The notes under the pieces: model-generated | Told to the model about the DNA's origin: nothing | Database searches by the model: none | The model's input: the letters and a program-made list of their open reading frames with translations, nothing else | Translations under genes and position numbers: made by a program | Shown: positions 63,144-64,000 of the stretch, in pieces | Layout of the letters: each line of letters opens with the position of its first letter | Position numbering within the stretch: position 1 is the first letter of the stretch | Source of the DNA: Maribacter huludaoensis | GTDB lineage: Bacteria > Bacteroidota > Bacteroidia > Flavobacteriales > Flavobacteriaceae | Assembly (NCBI RefSeq): GCF_029350945.1 | Contig: NZ_JARKMS010000006.1 | Location: forward strand, 186,001 to 250,000 | Direction of reading: 5' to 3' | DNA length: 64,000 bases

Positions 63144-63893
63144 ATGAAATTATTAGAAGATAAAAACGTAATTATAACAGGGGCAAGCAGAGGAATTGGT
63201 ATGGGAATAGCCCAAGTTTTTGCGGATCATGGAGCAAATGTTGCATTTACATATAGTTCTAGTGAGGCACCTGCATTAGCGTTAGAAAAAGAATTAACAG
63301 AGAAAGGCGTTAAGGCAAAAGCATATAAAAGTAATGCTGCAAGTTTTCAAGAAGCGGAAGAGCTGGTTGCCAAAGTACTGGAAGATTTTGATGGAAGAAT
63401 TGATGTACTAATCAATAACGCTGGTATTACTAAAGATAATCTTTTGATGCGTATGTCAGAAGCGGATTTTGATGCGGTGATAGATATCAACTTGAAATCT
63501 GTTTTTAATATGACCAAGGCCGTACAAAGAACTTTGTTAAAACAACGTAAAGGTTCTATCATTAATATGAGCAGTGTGGTTGGTGTAAAAGGGAATGCTG
63601 GTCAAACCAATTACGCCGCGTCAAAAGCAGGTATGATCGGTTTTACTAAATCCGTAGCATTGGAATTAGGCTCTAGAAATATTAGATGTAACGCTATTGC
63701 ACCAGGATTCATTGAAACTGAAATGACCGAAAAATTGGATGAAAAAACGGTTCAGGGATGGAGAGACGGTATTCCGTTGAAGCGTGGTGGAACTACGGAG
63801 GATATTGCCAATGCTTGTTTATATTTTGCTTCAGATTTATCTAGTTATGTAACTGGGCAAGTATTGAATGTTGATGGGGGTATGCTAACCTAA
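63144..63893 (+). CDS. fabG: 3-oxoacyl-ACP reductase
   Basis: A 249-residue short-chain dehydrogenase. It has the NADP-binding TGASRGIGMGIA (about 11-22), the structural NNAGITKDNL (about 90-99), catalytic Ser in IINMSSVVG, Tyr and Lys in YAASKAG (about 155-161), and C-terminal GQVLNVDGGM. The TKDNLLMRM segment and length are those of FabG, which reduces 3-oxoacyl-ACP in fatty acid elongation. Behind its own -7 box and after the sucD terminator it is a separate unit. Confidence 0.9.
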   Translation: MKLLEDKNVIITGASRGIGMGIAQVFADHGANVAFTYSSSEAPALALEKELTEKGVKAKAYKSNAASFQEAEELVAKVLEDFDGRIDVLINNAGITKDNLLMRMSEADFDAVIDINLKSVFNMTKAVQRTLLKQRKGSIINMSSVVGVKGNAGQTNYAASKAGMIGFTKSVALELGSRNIRCNAIAPGFIETEMTEKLDEKTVQGWRDGIPLKRGGTTEDIANACLYFASDLSSYVTGQVLNVDGGMLT

Positions 63894-64000
63894 AATATTA
63901 TTTTTACCCTTTAGAGCAGCAAATTAAAGTGTTTTATTGGCTGCGCCAAAAGGTATAATACCCCGAGGCTTGTCTCGAATTTAAAAGTTTGTTTCCTTTG
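63894..64000. other. Intergenic right edge with two small inverted repeats
   Basis: No gene starts here. TTGGC-TGC-GCCAA (near 63937-63950) and CGAG-GCTTGT-CTCG (near 63963-63977) are short inverted repeats. They may be ends of a dispersed element or the leader of a gene beyond the window; neither is followed by a T run. Confidence 0.3.

Overview
The window is a gene-dense, AT-rich chromosomal segment of a Bacteroidota bacterium, most likely a member of the Flavobacteriaceae. Several features point there: the -7 promoter element TAnnTTTG recurs upstream of many genes; LpxC and FabZ are fused; a PorX-type response regulator is present; there are two TonB-dependent receptors, one with an ECF sigma/FecR pair; a BshB1-type bacillithiol deacetylase is present; and tRNA-His lacks an encoded CCA. 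Genus cannot be fixed from the sequence. I see no insertion sequence, prophage, CRISPR array or rRNA, so this reads as core chromosome with a few accessory blocks.

Layout. 0-6.2 kb: a trans-sulfuration enzyme cut by the left edge, bshB1, and two tandem TPR-type sensor histidine kinases on the minus strand. 6.3-11.4 kb: tRNA-His with its own promoter and terminator, then exported hydrolases (M28 peptidase, SGNH hydrolase, S10 carboxypeptidase-like protein). 11.7-16.5 kb: a Tat-exported Gfo/Idh/MocA oxidoreductase, a collagen-like lipoprotein with a PhoX-like body behind an unusual repeat-rich promoter, and a di-haem peroxidase lipoprotein. 16.5-21.5 kb: a lolD-CPBP-TIGR02757 operon, folE, and a sulfite oxidase/cytochrome c pair. 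21.5-25 kb: a three-gene outer-membrane uptake unit that looks metal-related. 25-30.3 kb: small membrane and lipoproteins, serA, serC, a LuxC-type acyl-CoA reductase and a divergent ferredoxin. 30.5-35.3 kb: ECF sigma, FecR and STN-type TonB receptor. 35.5-45.8 kb: ychF, cbpM-cbpA, parE-parC, mscL, a sterol-desaturase-like enzyme, terC and an XRE regulator. 46-53.5 kb: M14 peptidase, Lrp regulator, DinB protein, aroB, proline dehydrogenase and alanine dehydrogenase. 53.6-56 kb: a 43-residue small gene, tsaE and porX. 56-63.9 kb: HD hydrolase and a lipid A block (lpxD, lpxC-fabZ, lpxA, efp, a second lpxD-like gene), then sucD and fabG.

How the genes work together. The right end supplies lipid A precursors and fatty acid synthesis. 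PorX implies type IX secretion, although no other component of that system was found here. Each of the two TonB systems carries its own accessory genes. Amino-acid metabolism is represented by serine (serA, serC), proline and alanine catabolism (putA, ald) and aroB.

The most interesting non-coding signals are these: an 11-bp-phased ladder of AAGTT/AACTT pentamers upstream of the PhoX-like gene; a perfect 20-bp palindrome in the promoter of the M14 peptidase whose half-site recurs at the start of the divergent XRE regulator; a small gene with its own promoter, palindrome and terminator; and four convergent gene pairs that share a self-complementary 4-bp stop (TTAA or CTAG). I found no clearly new multi-gene system. 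The best candidates are the regulatory architectures and the three-gene uptake unit.
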